NCBI GenBank assembly: GCA_965262505.1
Contig: CBDHFM010000030.1
Location: 3,782,001-3,846,000, forward strand
Source of the DNA: JACPPO01 sp965262505
Lineage (GTDB): Bacteria; Acidobacteriota; Vicinamibacteria; Vicinamibacterales; UBA2999
Reading direction: 5' to 3'
DNA length: 64,000 bases
The notes under the pieces are model-generated. The model was not told where the DNA came from. It did not search any database and was given only the letters and a program-made list of their open reading frames with translations. The position numbers and the translations under genes are program-made. This document shows positions 52,247-61,622 of the stretch, in pieces (positions within the stretch are counted from its first letter, which is position 1; the number at the start of each line of letters is the position of its first letter).

Positions 52247-53555
52247 TAAGGGCTTGTCAGACAATTACTGACTTTTGTGTTCTCGGAGCAGCGGGATGGA
52301 TCGTGTAGTTCCAGTCGCCGTGAAAGCGATGCCGCTCGAGGCGTACCGTCGCCAGCTGCGCATCGGTGACGGTGAGGCCACCCGGGTATGGGCCGCGGTC
52401 GAGTTCCGACCGAACGCGGAGTCCGGACCGACTGTGCGTCGAGCCAATGAGGCTCACGATCGTGGCCAAGTCGACGAGTGGGGTGCCGCGCCAATTCATC
52501 GCGATGTGCGAGAACACCCGATGCTCGATCTTGTTCCACTTGCTCGTACCCGGCGGAAAGTGACAGACCGTGATCACCAAGCCCGTCCGATTGGCCAGAC
52601 GCGGCAGTTCCCACTTCCACAACCGGAGGCGCGCCCCGTTGCTCCCGCCTGCATCCGCCGTGATCAACAGCGACTGGGCTTGTCGATACGCCGGGCGACC
52701 CATGTGCTGCCACCAACGCTGGATCGACCGTACCGCGAAGCTCGCGGTGTCGTGATCGATCCCGACACGCACCCAGCCTTCGTTGCGATGCAGATCGTAG
52801 ATGCCATACGGAATGGCCTTCCCGCCCGTGGTGGCGGTGGCCGGGATCACGAAGTCGTGGACCTGTACCCGCTGCGGCGTCTTCGCCGGGCGCCAGGTGC
52901 GGCCCGCGTTCTTGAACGCGCCGACCAGCTCCTTCTTCTTGGTGTCCACCGAAATCGTCGGCTGCTGTTGCCGTTGCGCGCGTCGCACGCGCCGGGCGAT
53001 GTACCGAAACTGCGCGTCCCGATCGACATGCTGGCGGCCCTCACGAGTCTTGGCGTTGCCCTGCAGGCTGTAGCCCAGTCCGTGCAACAACTCGGCGACC
53101 ACCGTGTGGCTGACGCGGTGGCCCAGACCGTCGAGCGCCACCGCCAACGTCCGTGCGCTCTGGCACGTCCACCGCAGCGGCGAGTCGGGATCGCCGGGGG
53201 CGGTCGGCTCAACCAACGCATCCAAATCGCGCAGCAGCGTCGCGTCGAGATCGATCGCGCGCTTGCGGCCGCCGCCCGCCCTTCGCGTCCGGCCGCCCGC
53301 GAGCGGCTCGTCCGCCGTCAATTCACGCAAACCGCGCTGGATGGTCGATGTCGCGATACCCGTGGCTCGGGCGACCAGCGCCGTGCCGCCATAACCGATC
53401 GCCTGGGCCTCAGTCGCCGCCCACACCCGGCGCGATCGCTCCGTGAGCACGGGCGCCAGCGCTGCATGCTTTGCCCGCAGGGTGGCCACCTCCACGGGCG
53501 CAGCGTACTACTCGCCGATCAACAGTGCAAGCAGTTATTTCCTTACAGGCTCTAA
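52247..53555 (-). mobile_element. ISAzo13-family insertion sequence
   Basis: Imperfect inverted ends (gggcttgtcagacaattactg at 52250; on the other strand gagcctgtaaggaaataactg ending at 53552, 15 of 21 matching) enclose one intact transposase gene. The boundaries may extend by three bases on each side (taag/ttag). No convincing target duplication was found. Confidence 0.75.
52257..53495 (-). CDS. ISAzo13-family transposase
   Basis: The 412-residue protein reads as an intact ISAzo13 (Rhodopirellula-type DDE) transposase. It has a helical N-terminus (GGTALVARATGIATSTIQRG), the linker GGRTRRAGGGRKRAIDLDATL, and catalytic-region motifs TISVDTKKKELVG, LLITADAGGSNGARL and FPPGTSKWNKIEHRVFSHI. The last 13 bases of the gene lie within the left terminal repeat of the element. 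The frame is unbroken. The region to its right carries the helix-turn-helix gene pair. Confidence 0.88.
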   Translation of the reverse strand: MEVATLRAKHAALAPVLTERSRRVWAATEAQAIGYGGTALVARATGIATSTIQRGLRELTADEPLAGGRTRRAGGGRKRAIDLDATLLRDLDALVEPTAPGDPDSPLRWTCQSARTLAVALDGLGHRVSHTVVAELLHGLGYSLQGNAKTREGRQHVDRDAQFRYIARRVRRAQRQQQPTISVDTKKKELVGAFKNAGRTWRPAKTPQRVQVHDFVIPATATTGGKAIPYGIYDLHRNEGWVRVGIDHDTASFAVRSIQRWWQHMGRPAYRQAQSLLITADAGGSNGARLRLWKWELPRLANRTGLVITVCHFPPGTSKWNKIEHRVFSHIAMNWRGTPLVDLATIVSLIGSTHSRSGLRVRSELDRGPYPGGLTVTDAQLATVRLERHRFHGDWNYTIHPAAPRTQKSVIV

Positions 53556-53574
53556 CTCACGCAGCGTTGCAAAC

Positions 53575-53603
53575 TTGAAATATTACATATGATGTAATAA
53601 TAT
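53575..53603 (+). promoter_or_regulatory. Promoter with palindromic operator before the HTH gene
   Basis: TTGAAA (53575-53580) and TAATAT (53598-53603) are 17 bases apart, a good sigma-70-type promoter. A 19-bp palindrome (53581-53599, arms TATTACAT and ATGTAATA around ATG) fills the spacer. A repressor bound there would block RNA polymerase. The HTH protein encoded 33 bases downstream is the obvious candidate. Confidence 0.68.
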
Positions 53604-53635
53604 TCAGGTCGGACACCTTAGAAGGAGACTCACTT

Positions 53636-54316
53636 GTGACTGCTGTTGACATGCGACAGGGACGGAAAGCCAAGGGCTGGACACAAACCGACCTCTCCAG
53701 AAAGCTGGGAGTATCACAGGGATACGTGTCCCTTCTGGAGTCGAAACGCCGCTCCGTGCCTCGTCGCCTTGCGCCGAAGCTCGTGTCTGTCCTTGGATTG
53801 CCACCGACTCGGCTACCGGTGACGAGCTCTACCCCGCTATCACCCGACCGAGTCGCTGGAGCCTTGGGCACCTTGGGGTATCCAGGATTTGCGCACTTGC
53901 GATATCGCCATCGGCTGAACCCAGCCGAAGTGGTTGTTCGTGCCCTGCGAGCCAACAACGTTGAAGCTTGGGTTGTCGAGGCTTTGCCCTGGGTGCTCAT
54001 GCGCTATCACGATCTCGATTGGCAGTGGCTGTTGCGTGAAGCGAAACAGCACGACTTGCAGAACCGTCTAGGGTTTGTTGTGACCGTTGCTCTGGAACTC
54101 GCGGAACGTCAGAACAATGTGACCGCAGCGACGACTCTCCGCACATGGGCACACATGCTTCAGAATTCGCGTCTTGAGAAAGAGGATGCCTTCGCAGGCG
54201 ATGCATTGACCGGGGCCGAACGACGATGGTTGGACACGCACCGTTCAGCGGAAGGCGTGCGTTGGAATCTCTTGACAAGTGTTAGTGCGGATACGCTGAG
54301 CCGTGACGTCTATTGA
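53636..54316 (+). CDS. XRE-type helix-turn-helix protein, putative antitoxin/repressor
   Basis: GTG 53636 follows AAGGAGA. The 226-residue product starts with an XRE HTH domain (MRQGRKAKGWTQTDLSRKLG, VSQGYVSLLESKRRSVP), then a helical C-terminal region of unknown family (LGYPGFAHLRYRHRLNPAEV, NNVEAWVVEALPWVLMRYHD). The second gene overlaps it by 14 bases. HTH proteins of this type are paired with nucleotidyltransferase-like proteins in toxin-antitoxin-like loci, so this one probably represses its own operon. Base composition of 53556-54590 is visibly less GC-rich than its surroundings, and the pair is enclosed by two insertion sequences, so horizontal gain is likely. Confidence 0.7.
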   Translation: MTAVDMRQGRKAKGWTQTDLSRKLGVSQGYVSLLESKRRSVPRRLAPKLVSVLGLPPTRLPVTSSTPLSPDRVAGALGTLGYPGFAHLRYRHRLNPAEVVVRALRANNVEAWVVEALPWVLMRYHDLDWQWLLREAKQHDLQNRLGFVVTVALELAERQNNVTAATTLRTWAHMLQNSRLEKEDAFAGDALTGAERRWLDTHRSAEGVRWNLLTSVSADTLSRDVY

Positions 54317-54587
54317 TATGCCTTCGGAGGGCTACCGCAACCTGCGCCTCCGAGGACTCGAGCGCCACGACCTCATGCTTGCAAAGCTTGAGCGCAATAG
54401 TGACCGCGATCGAGAAGATCTAATGCGGATTGCCGAGAGACCGGGTCTAGACCCTGCGCTGCTCCGAGACCGCTACGACAAAGAACTGCGACCCATCTTA
54501 GGAAACCCGCAGCGCGAAGACCTCACGCTGGCACTGTGGATAGAGATCATTGAAGAAGTGAATGCCCGCCGCGAGAACGGCGGCTAG
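54303..54587 (+). CDS. Short nucleotidyltransferase-toxin-like protein (DUF6036-like C-terminal part)
   Basis: The 94-residue product overlaps the end of the HTH gene and starts at GTG 54303 or ATG 54318. Its sequence, HDLMLAKLERNSDRDREDLM and LRDRYDKELRPILGN, resembles the C-terminal part of DUF6036/AbiEii-type nucleotidyltransferases found beside HTH partners. Those proteins are usually about twice as long and carry a GS..D nucleotidyltransferase core at the N-terminus, which is missing here. Either the gene is a truncated relic or this is a short family. The assignment is from memory of the motif and is tentative. Confidence 0.5.
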   Translation: MTSIDMPSEGYRNLRLRGLERHDLMLAKLERNSDRDREDLMRIAERPGLDPALLRDRYDKELRPILGNPQREDLTLALWIEIIEEVNARRENGG

Positions 54588-54670
54588 TTCGCGAATCGTA
54601 TCAACAGCATACGCGGAAAGGCGCGGCGCTCGTCTCGGTGCGGCACCGGACTTTCACCGCGGGCTGCTAA

Positions 54671-56095
<1,425 letters not shown>

Positions 56096-56105
56096 CTAAG
56101 AGACC

Positions 56106-56162
56106 GTTTCATGACCTCGTCGCGGCTGTCCGCGGTCAGGACCCGCCTGGAGGTCATGAAAC
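56106..56162. repeat. Palindromic repeat family, copy 3 (short)
   Basis: It begins gtttcatgacctcgtcgcgg and ends cctggaggtcatgaaac, so the ends form a 14-base hairpin. Compared with copy 1 it lacks the central gtggccgcggacgggg part. It lies 10 bases from the CTAA of the IS701 element and 16 bases from the stop of the NHL-repeat lipoprotein gene. Confidence 0.65.
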
Positions 56163-56178
56163 CGGTTCTCGGCGTCTC

Positions 56179-57498
56179 CTACTGCCACGCCGCATAGACC
56201 GGCGGGCCGACGAGGTACGCGGGATTGGCGCCCGCTCTCGGTCTGAACTTCTGTATCCGGCCGCCGCCGACCTCCACGACGTAGAGGCTGCCTTCCTGAT
56301 CGACGCTGGCGCCGTGCATGTTGAGAAAGCCGCCCGGGAAATCGCCAAGCGCTCCCCACGCGTACAGCAGAGTGCCGTCGAGACCCCATTTCACGATCCT
56401 GTTGGCCGTGTTCGTGAATCCCCAGACGCCTGACCGATCGGCGGGGATAATCAGGAACTGCAGGCCGGTTCGAGCGCCCACCGGCCACTGGTCGACGAAC
56501 GTCCCGTCCTCGTCGAACACCTGGATGCGGCCGTTGGAACGGTCGCTGACATAGACGCGCCCCGTCTCGGGGTCGGCGGCGATGCCATGCACCGTGTTGA
56601 AGTAGCCTGGCCTCGTCTCGTTGCGTCCAGGCTCGCGCTCACCCGGCTCGCCCCACGCCAGCACGAAGTTGCCGTCGCTGTCGAACTTCGCGACGCGGGT
56701 CCCGTTGTAGCCGTCGGCCACGAAGAGGCTGCCGTCCGGGAGCCACGTGAGGAACGTCGGCCGGTTGAAGTGCGTGTCATCCGCGCCCACCTCGCCGGGG
56801 GTGCCGATCGTCTGCAGGAGCTCGGAGCCGTCGGGCGAGAACTTGAACACCGCGTGGTTGTGATCGTCCACGATCCAGACGTTCTTTTCCGGATCGTAGG
56901 GATTGATGTACACCGCGTGCGGCCGCTTCAGCATCTCGTCCCACTGCGTCCAGTCCTCGATCATGTCTCCCTCGGCGTTGAAGACGACGATCGTGTGCTC
57001 CCATCGGGCGTCGACGCCCATCCGGCCCCGCCAGGCCTGCGCGGGATCGTCCGGGTCGGCGCCGGGCGCGCCCGCGCCGGGCGGGCTCGACGCCGGCCCC
57101 TGCGAGGCATTGCGGAACGGCACCTGGCCGACCGGGAAGGAGAGGCTCGGCCCGATCTCCGGAACGGCCCGGCCGGCCGGCCGGGACATCGCCGGCAGCT
57201 CGCCGCGCTGCACCATGAAGACGCGGTCCGGACTTTCGGCGAAGACGCCTTGCGACGAGCCCCACGTCCAGTTCTCGTGCCCCGGCAGGTTCGACAACGG
57301 TTTCGGCCAGTCGGCCACGACCTCATACGGGCCCGTGAGGTCCACGCCGCCCCTCTCGGAGGGCACGGCGGCGAATCCCGTAGCCGGGGGCGCCTGTTCC
57401 TGTACGGCCCCCGGGTCGCCCGCGCCCCCGCACCCTGTCGCCAACGCCGCCGCGAACGCTGCTGTGACGCCGGTAATGAGCGCTGCTCTTATCCGCAT
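56179..57498 (-). CDS. NHL-repeat six-bladed beta-propeller lipoprotein
   Basis: ATG 57498, behind GAGAGGA, gives a lipoprotein signal with lipobox LATGC (Cys23). The 439-residue product carries NHL-type repeats: KRPHAVYINPYDPEKNVWIV, FNRPTFLTWLPDGSLFVADG, FNTVHGIAADPETGRVYVSD and GASVDQEGSLYVVEVGGGRI. This is the fold of peptidyl-alpha-hydroxyglycine lyases, and Acidobacteriota have many such proteins annotated as lyase-like. No lyase activity can be assumed. It may bind or process peptides at the outer face of a membrane. A 136-base copy of its 3' end lies at 51973. Confidence 0.75.
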   Translation of the reverse strand: MRIRAALITGVTAAFAAALATGCGGAGDPGAVQEQAPPATGFAAVPSERGGVDLTGPYEVVADWPKPLSNLPGHENWTWGSSQGVFAESPDRVFMVQRGELPAMSRPAGRAVPEIGPSLSFPVGQVPFRNASQGPASSPPGAGAPGADPDDPAQAWRGRMGVDARWEHTIVVFNAEGDMIEDWTQWDEMLKRPHAVYINPYDPEKNVWIVDDHNHAVFKFSPDGSELLQTIGTPGEVGADDTHFNRPTFLTWLPDGSLFVADGYNGTRVAKFDSDGNFVLAWGEPGEREPGRNETRPGYFNTVHGIAADPETGRVYVSDRSNGRIQVFDEDGTFVDQWPVGARTGLQFLIIPADRSGVWGFTNTANRIVKWGLDGTLLYAWGALGDFPGGFLNMHGASVDQEGSLYVVEVGGGRIQKFRPRAGANPAYLVGPPVYAAWQ

Positions 57499-57674
57499 CG
57501 ATGTCCTCTCATCTCGGTAGCCGGAGACGCTCGGGCCCAGAACCACCCGCCACCTGGGCGGAGGAATCCGGCATGTTGCTTGAATGGGGGGAGTCTAGCC
57601 CTCGACCGAAGACAGCGTCAACGGCTAGACTACGAAGAAGACGCGTAGACACGCGGATGACGAGAGGACACCCC

Positions 57675-59834
57675 ATGCGTCAACACTTGCTTCTGTTGCC
57701 GATTACGCTGATCAGCGCCGGTATCATCGGCGCCGGCATCGTCGTCGCCCAGCAGCCGCCGGCACAGCCGGCGGACGCGGGCCAGGAACCGGCGGTCACC
57801 TTCAGGACCGAGATCAACTTCGTCGAGGTGCATGCCATCGTGACCGACGAGGATGGGGCATTCGTCAGGGGCCTGACGGCGGATGATTTCGAGATCTACG
57901 AGGACGGGCGGCTGCAGGCGCCGGCGGTATTTTCTCTCATCGACGTGCCGATCGAACGGCCCTTCACGCCGAGGAACGCCGACGCGCCGATCGAACCGGA
58001 CGTGCGCGCCACCACGCGCACCTTCGACGGGCGCCTGTACATCCTGCTGCTCGACGATCTCCACACCTACGTGACGCGCACGAACAATGTGCGCGAGGTG
58101 GCCAGAGGGTTCATCGACGAATACCTGGGCGTGGGCGACCTCGCCGCCGTCCTCTTCACGAGCGGACGCCGGGAATCGGCGCAGGAGCTGACCAGCAGCC
58201 GCCGGCTCCTGACCGCAGCCATCGATCGTTTCCAGGGCCGGAAGCTGCCGTCGGCCGGCGTGGAGAAGCTGGCATTGCATGTGCGGCGGGCTGGCCTTCC
58301 CACCGAGGACGAACGTGGTAACCCGACGCCGATCCGTACGGTCGAGGGTTTCCAGGACGCGCAAGCGATCGTGGATCCGCTCGACCAGCAGAGGGCGTTC
58401 AACGTCCGCCGTGCCCTGCAGTCGATTGAGAACATTTCCGAGTGGCTGGCCGACGTGCAGGGACGCCGGAAGGCGCTGCTGTTCTTCAGCGAGGGCTTCG
58501 ACTACGACATCTACCAGCCGTTCTACCTTGGCCGGGAGGCCTCGTCGGTGATCGCCGACACGAGGGAGGCAACCGCCGCCGCGCAGCGCGCCAACGTCAA
58601 CGTCTACGGCATCGATCCCCGCGGGTTGAGCAATTTTGGCGAGATGATGGAAGTAACCGGGTCGTCGGATTATCCGCAGCTCGGGTGGGGGGAGTACAGA
58701 GGCGCGCTGGATGAACTGCTGCTCGCCCAGGAGAGTCTGCTCTCACTGTCCGAGGAAACCGGCGGTCTGGCGATTGTGAACTCGGGGGATCTGGCGGGCG
58801 GGCTTGGCCGCATCGTGCTCGATAACAGCCGCTACTACCTCCTTGGATACTACAGCGACGCGACCGAATGGTCTCGTAACCGCTTCATGGACATCGAGGT
58901 CCGCGTGAAGCGGCCCGGCCTCGAGGTTCGCGCGCGCAAGGGTTTCCTGCCGCCCGATACCAGGGCCATCGAACCGCCGAGCGAGGCGGAGGTAGCATTC
59001 GGCACGTCGCCGGCGCTGACCGCCGCCCTGGGCAAGCCCATACCGGTGGGAGACCTCCCGCTTCGGGTCTTCGCCGCTCCGTTGCGGGGGAGTGACGACA
59101 ACGCGTCCGTGCTGGTGGCCCTCGAGATCGACGGGCCGTCGCTCAGGTTCGAGGAACGTGACGGCCGTTTCGCCGAGTCGATCGAGGTGTCCATCGTCGC
59201 GGTTGACGAACGCGTGCGGATGCAGGGCGGGGATCGCCAGACATTCGACCTGAACCTGATGCCGGAGACACACGAGCGAGTCAGTCGCACCGGCGTGCGC
59301 ACGCTGACGCAACTCGACCTGCCGCCCGGACGCTACCAGATTCGTGTGGGGGTCCATGAAACGACGGGGCTCGCTATCGCCACCGTGGCGTACGACCTCG
59401 AGGTGCCCGATTATTCAGAGATGCCGTTTGCGCTGAGCGGGGTGCTCCTCACCTCGTCCGCGGCCGACTTGTTCGCGACTGCCAATCAGGACGCGGATTG
59501 GAGCGGCCTGCTGCCGGCGCCGCCTGTCGCAACGCGCACGTTCAGTGCCTCCGACACCCTCACCTGGTTCGCCGAGGTATACGACGACTCGAGCCGGGCG
59601 CCCCACGTCATCGACTACAAGACGACGGTGCAGGACGCGAACGACGGCCGGACGCTCGTCCAGTCTCGGGACAGCCGGATGGTGGAAGCTGGCGCTGGCC
59701 GGCAGGCACACGGGTTTACGACGAGTTTTCCGCTCAGGGATCTCGATCCGGGAATGTACGTGCTCCGCGTGGATGCGTCGACGACGATCGGCGGCCACTC
59801 CGCGAGGCACGATATCCTCTTCGAAGTGCAGTAG
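57675..59834 (+). CDS. VWFA-related acidobacterial-type secreted protein
   Basis: ATG 57675 behind GAGAGGA starts a signal peptide ending in VVAQ. The 719-residue product begins with a beta domain (FVEVHAIVTDEDGAFVRGL, DDFEIYEDGRLQ) and a von Willebrand A-like domain with LYILLLDDLHTYVTRTNNV, LAAVLFTSGRRESAQELTSS and KALLFFSEGFDYDIYQPF. The metal site reads DDLHT instead of the classical DxSxS. A C-terminal half with YYLLGYYSDATEW and beta domains follows. This is the acidobacterial VWFA-related family (TIGR03436), usually with surface or complex-assembly roles. It is divergent from the NHL lipoprotein gene. Confidence 0.8.
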   Translation: MRQHLLLLPITLISAGIIGAGIVVAQQPPAQPADAGQEPAVTFRTEINFVEVHAIVTDEDGAFVRGLTADDFEIYEDGRLQAPAVFSLIDVPIERPFTPRNADAPIEPDVRATTRTFDGRLYILLLDDLHTYVTRTNNVREVARGFIDEYLGVGDLAAVLFTSGRRESAQELTSSRRLLTAAIDRFQGRKLPSAGVEKLALHVRRAGLPTEDERGNPTPIRTVEGFQDAQAIVDPLDQQRAFNVRRALQSIENISEWLADVQGRRKALLFFSEGFDYDIYQPFYLGREASSVIADTREATAAAQRANVNVYGIDPRGLSNFGEMMEVTGSSDYPQLGWGEYRGALDELLLAQESLLSLSEETGGLAIVNSGDLAGGLGRIVLDNSRYYLLGYYSDATEWSRNRFMDIEVRVKRPGLEVRARKGFLPPDTRAIEPPSEAEVAFGTSPALTAALGKPIPVGDLPLRVFAAPLRGSDDNASVLVALEIDGPSLRFEERDGRFAESIEVSIVAVDERVRMQGGDRQTFDLNLMPETHERVSRTGVRTLTQLDLPPGRYQIRVGVHETTGLAIATVAYDLEVPDYSEMPFALSGVLLTSSAADLFATANQDADWSGLLPAPPVATRTFSASDTLTWFAEVYDDSSRAPHVIDYKTTVQDANDGRTLVQSRDSRMVEAGAGRQAHGFTTSFPLRDLDPGMYVLRVDASTTIGGHSARHDILFEVQ

Positions 59835-59881
59835 TTCGAGTTGGCCAGATGCGGGCCTGCACGGCCTGCGGGAGAACCAGA

Positions 59882-60184
59882 ATGCCGGCGTATTGGGTCG
59901 CGCGCGCGAAAGTCACCGATCCGGTGGCGTACAAGAAATACACCGATCAGGTGCCGGGCATCCTTGCACGTTACGACGGCAAAGTGCTGGCACGCGGCGG
60001 GCGCTATCAGATCATGGAAGGACCGGAAGACTTTCACCGGTTCATCGTCATCGAGTTTCCGACGCTGGAGCAGGGTGTCGCCTGTTTCCAGTCGCCGGAA
60101 TACCAGGCCGCGGCTGCCTTCCGCCGCAACGGCGGGGGGACCGTCGAGAATGTGATTGTCGAGGGCGGGGAAGCGACGAAATAG
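59882..60184 (+). CDS. DUF1330 family protein
   Basis: The 100-residue product starts at ATG 59882 after GGGAGAACCAGA and matches DUF1330, a dimeric ferredoxin-like fold: PAYWVARAKVTDPVAYKKYT, YDGKVLARGGRYQIMEG, FHRFIVIEFPTLEQGVACFQ, SPEYQAAAAFR and a final ENVIVEGG. Members act as small stress or monooxygenase-like proteins of unknown substrate. It follows the VWFA-related gene by 47 bases and ends at a bidirectional hairpin shared with the convergent lyase-family gene. Confidence 0.85.
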   Translation: MPAYWVARAKVTDPVAYKKYTDQVPGILARYDGKVLARGGRYQIMEGPEDFHRFIVIEFPTLEQGVACFQSPEYQAAAAFRRNGGGTVENVIVEGGEATK

Positions 60185-60220
60185 GCTCCAGGCCTTGGGC
60201 TTACCCCAAAGCCTGAAGCC
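60184..60220. terminator. Bidirectional hairpin between convergent genes
   Basis: A 16-base stem (60184-60199 with 60205-60220, two of its pairs being G-U) with a 5-base loop lies between the DUF1330 stop and the metallolyase stop. It can terminate both directions. Confidence 0.65.
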
Positions 60221-60244
60221 CATCTCCCTTACATTCTCTTTCCT

Positions 60245-61474
60245 CTACGCCGGCGCTTTCTGCAGCACGCCGTCGACGATCTTCTTGAACTCGTCCGTCG
60301 TCAGCAGATCCTTCTTCTCGAAGGACTTCGCCTTCACGCCCTGCAGGATCGCCATCTTCTCTTCGTCGGTCGCGGTGATACCCAGCTTTTCGCACCATTC
60401 TTCGATGGAGGGCGGTCCGCTGTTCTTGCCGAGCACGATGTTGACCGGCGTCTGGCCGACCAGCTCCGGCGAGAACGGGATGTACTCGAGCGGGTGATCC
60501 TTGCGGGCCAGGCGGACCCAGCCCGCGATGATGCCCGACTCGACGTCGTAGAGCCTGCTGCCGACGATCGGCCGGTTCGGCGGCTGCGAGACCTTGGCGA
60601 GATCCATCACGAACTTCGAGACCTCGACGAACTGCTCCGTCTTGATCCCGAGATCCTTGCCGTGCAGGCACAGCAGCGACAGGACGACATCTTCCATCGG
60701 CACGTTGCCGGCGCGCTCGCCGAGCCCCGTGACCGTCGTGTGGGCAACCGAGGCGCCTGCGGCCAGCGCGGCGATCGTGTTGGCGACGCCGAGGCCGAAG
60801 TCCTGGTGGCAGTGGATCTCCACCGGCTTCTTGAGCCGGTCGATGACCTTCTTGACCACGTGGCTGACCGCGGCGGGCGTGGTTCCGCCCATCGTGTCGG
60901 CGATCGTCAGCGCATCCATGTGGCCTTCCGTGGCCACCTGTTCGACGATGTCGAGGAAGCGGTTGAGCTCCGTGCGGGTCGCGTCGATGGTGAAGAAGAC
61001 CGTGTAGAGGCCCGCTTCCTTGGCGGCGATCGTGGTCTCGATCGAGGCTTTCATTGCCCGCTCGATCTTCCAGCCGTAGCCGTTCTGGATCATGTGATCG
61101 CTGGCTGGGATCTCGATGACGATGCCCTTGCAGCCGCAATCCTTGATCACTTTCACTTCGGTCGGGATACAGCGTGAGAAGCCGTAGATGTCGGCTTTCA
61201 GCCCCAGCGCGGCGATGTCCGAAATAGCGGCCTTGTCCGGCGCCGAGACGGCAGGCATACCGGCCTCGATACGGGGGACGCCGAGCGCGTCGAGCTTCTT
61301 GGCGATCGCCACCTTCTCCTCACGGCGGAAGACGACGGCGGTCTGCTGCTCGCCGTCACGCAAGGTGACGTCGTGGATCTTGAGGTTCTTGGGGAAGTTG
61401 TCGTGCTTCGTCACCTCTGGCAGATAGTTCCAGGGGCTGATGAACCACTTGTCGGTTTTCCAGGGTTCTTGCAT
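60245..61474 (-). CDS. DRE-TIM metallolyase (isopropylmalate/homocitrate synthase-like)
   Basis: The 409-residue protein starts at ATG 61474 after CGGAGGCCAC. It contains the metal and substrate motif TLRDGEQQ (Arg39, Asp40, Glu42) and the second metal motif EIHCHQDFGLGVANT (His221, His223), with GLGERAGNVPMEDVV in the glycine-rich region. It ends without the regulatory LeuA dimer domain. The family condenses acetyl-CoA with a 2-oxo acid or cleaves 3-hydroxy-3-methyl acyl-CoA. Which reaction applies cannot be told here, because no leuB- or leuC-like neighbour is present. It is divergent from the molybdopterin hydroxylase gene. Confidence 0.75.
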   Translation of the reverse strand: MQEPWKTDKWFISPWNYLPEVTKHDNFPKNLKIHDVTLRDGEQQTAVVFRREEKVAIAKKLDALGVPRIEAGMPAVSAPDKAAISDIAALGLKADIYGFSRCIPTEVKVIKDCGCKGIVIEIPASDHMIQNGYGWKIERAMKASIETTIAAKEAGLYTVFFTIDATRTELNRFLDIVEQVATEGHMDALTIADTMGGTTPAAVSHVVKKVIDRLKKPVEIHCHQDFGLGVANTIAALAAGASVAHTTVTGLGERAGNVPMEDVVLSLLCLHGKDLGIKTEQFVEVSKFVMDLAKVSQPPNRPIVGSRLYDVESGIIAGWVRLARKDHPLEYIPFSPELVGQTPVNIVLGKNSGPPSIEEWCEKLGITATDEEKMAILQGVKAKSFEKKDLLTTDEFKKIVDGVLQKAPA

Positions 61475-61622
61475 GTGGCCTCCGAAGAGAATTGACGAAC
61501 GTACGATGTTACCTCCCGTCGGCCCGCAGCATCAAGGGTGGCGGCGGATGCGTCGAGCCGGAACGGCCGTCGCACATTGCGCTGCCTCAGTCGGCACGCT
61601 ACGATCGACAGGGTCACCCCGC

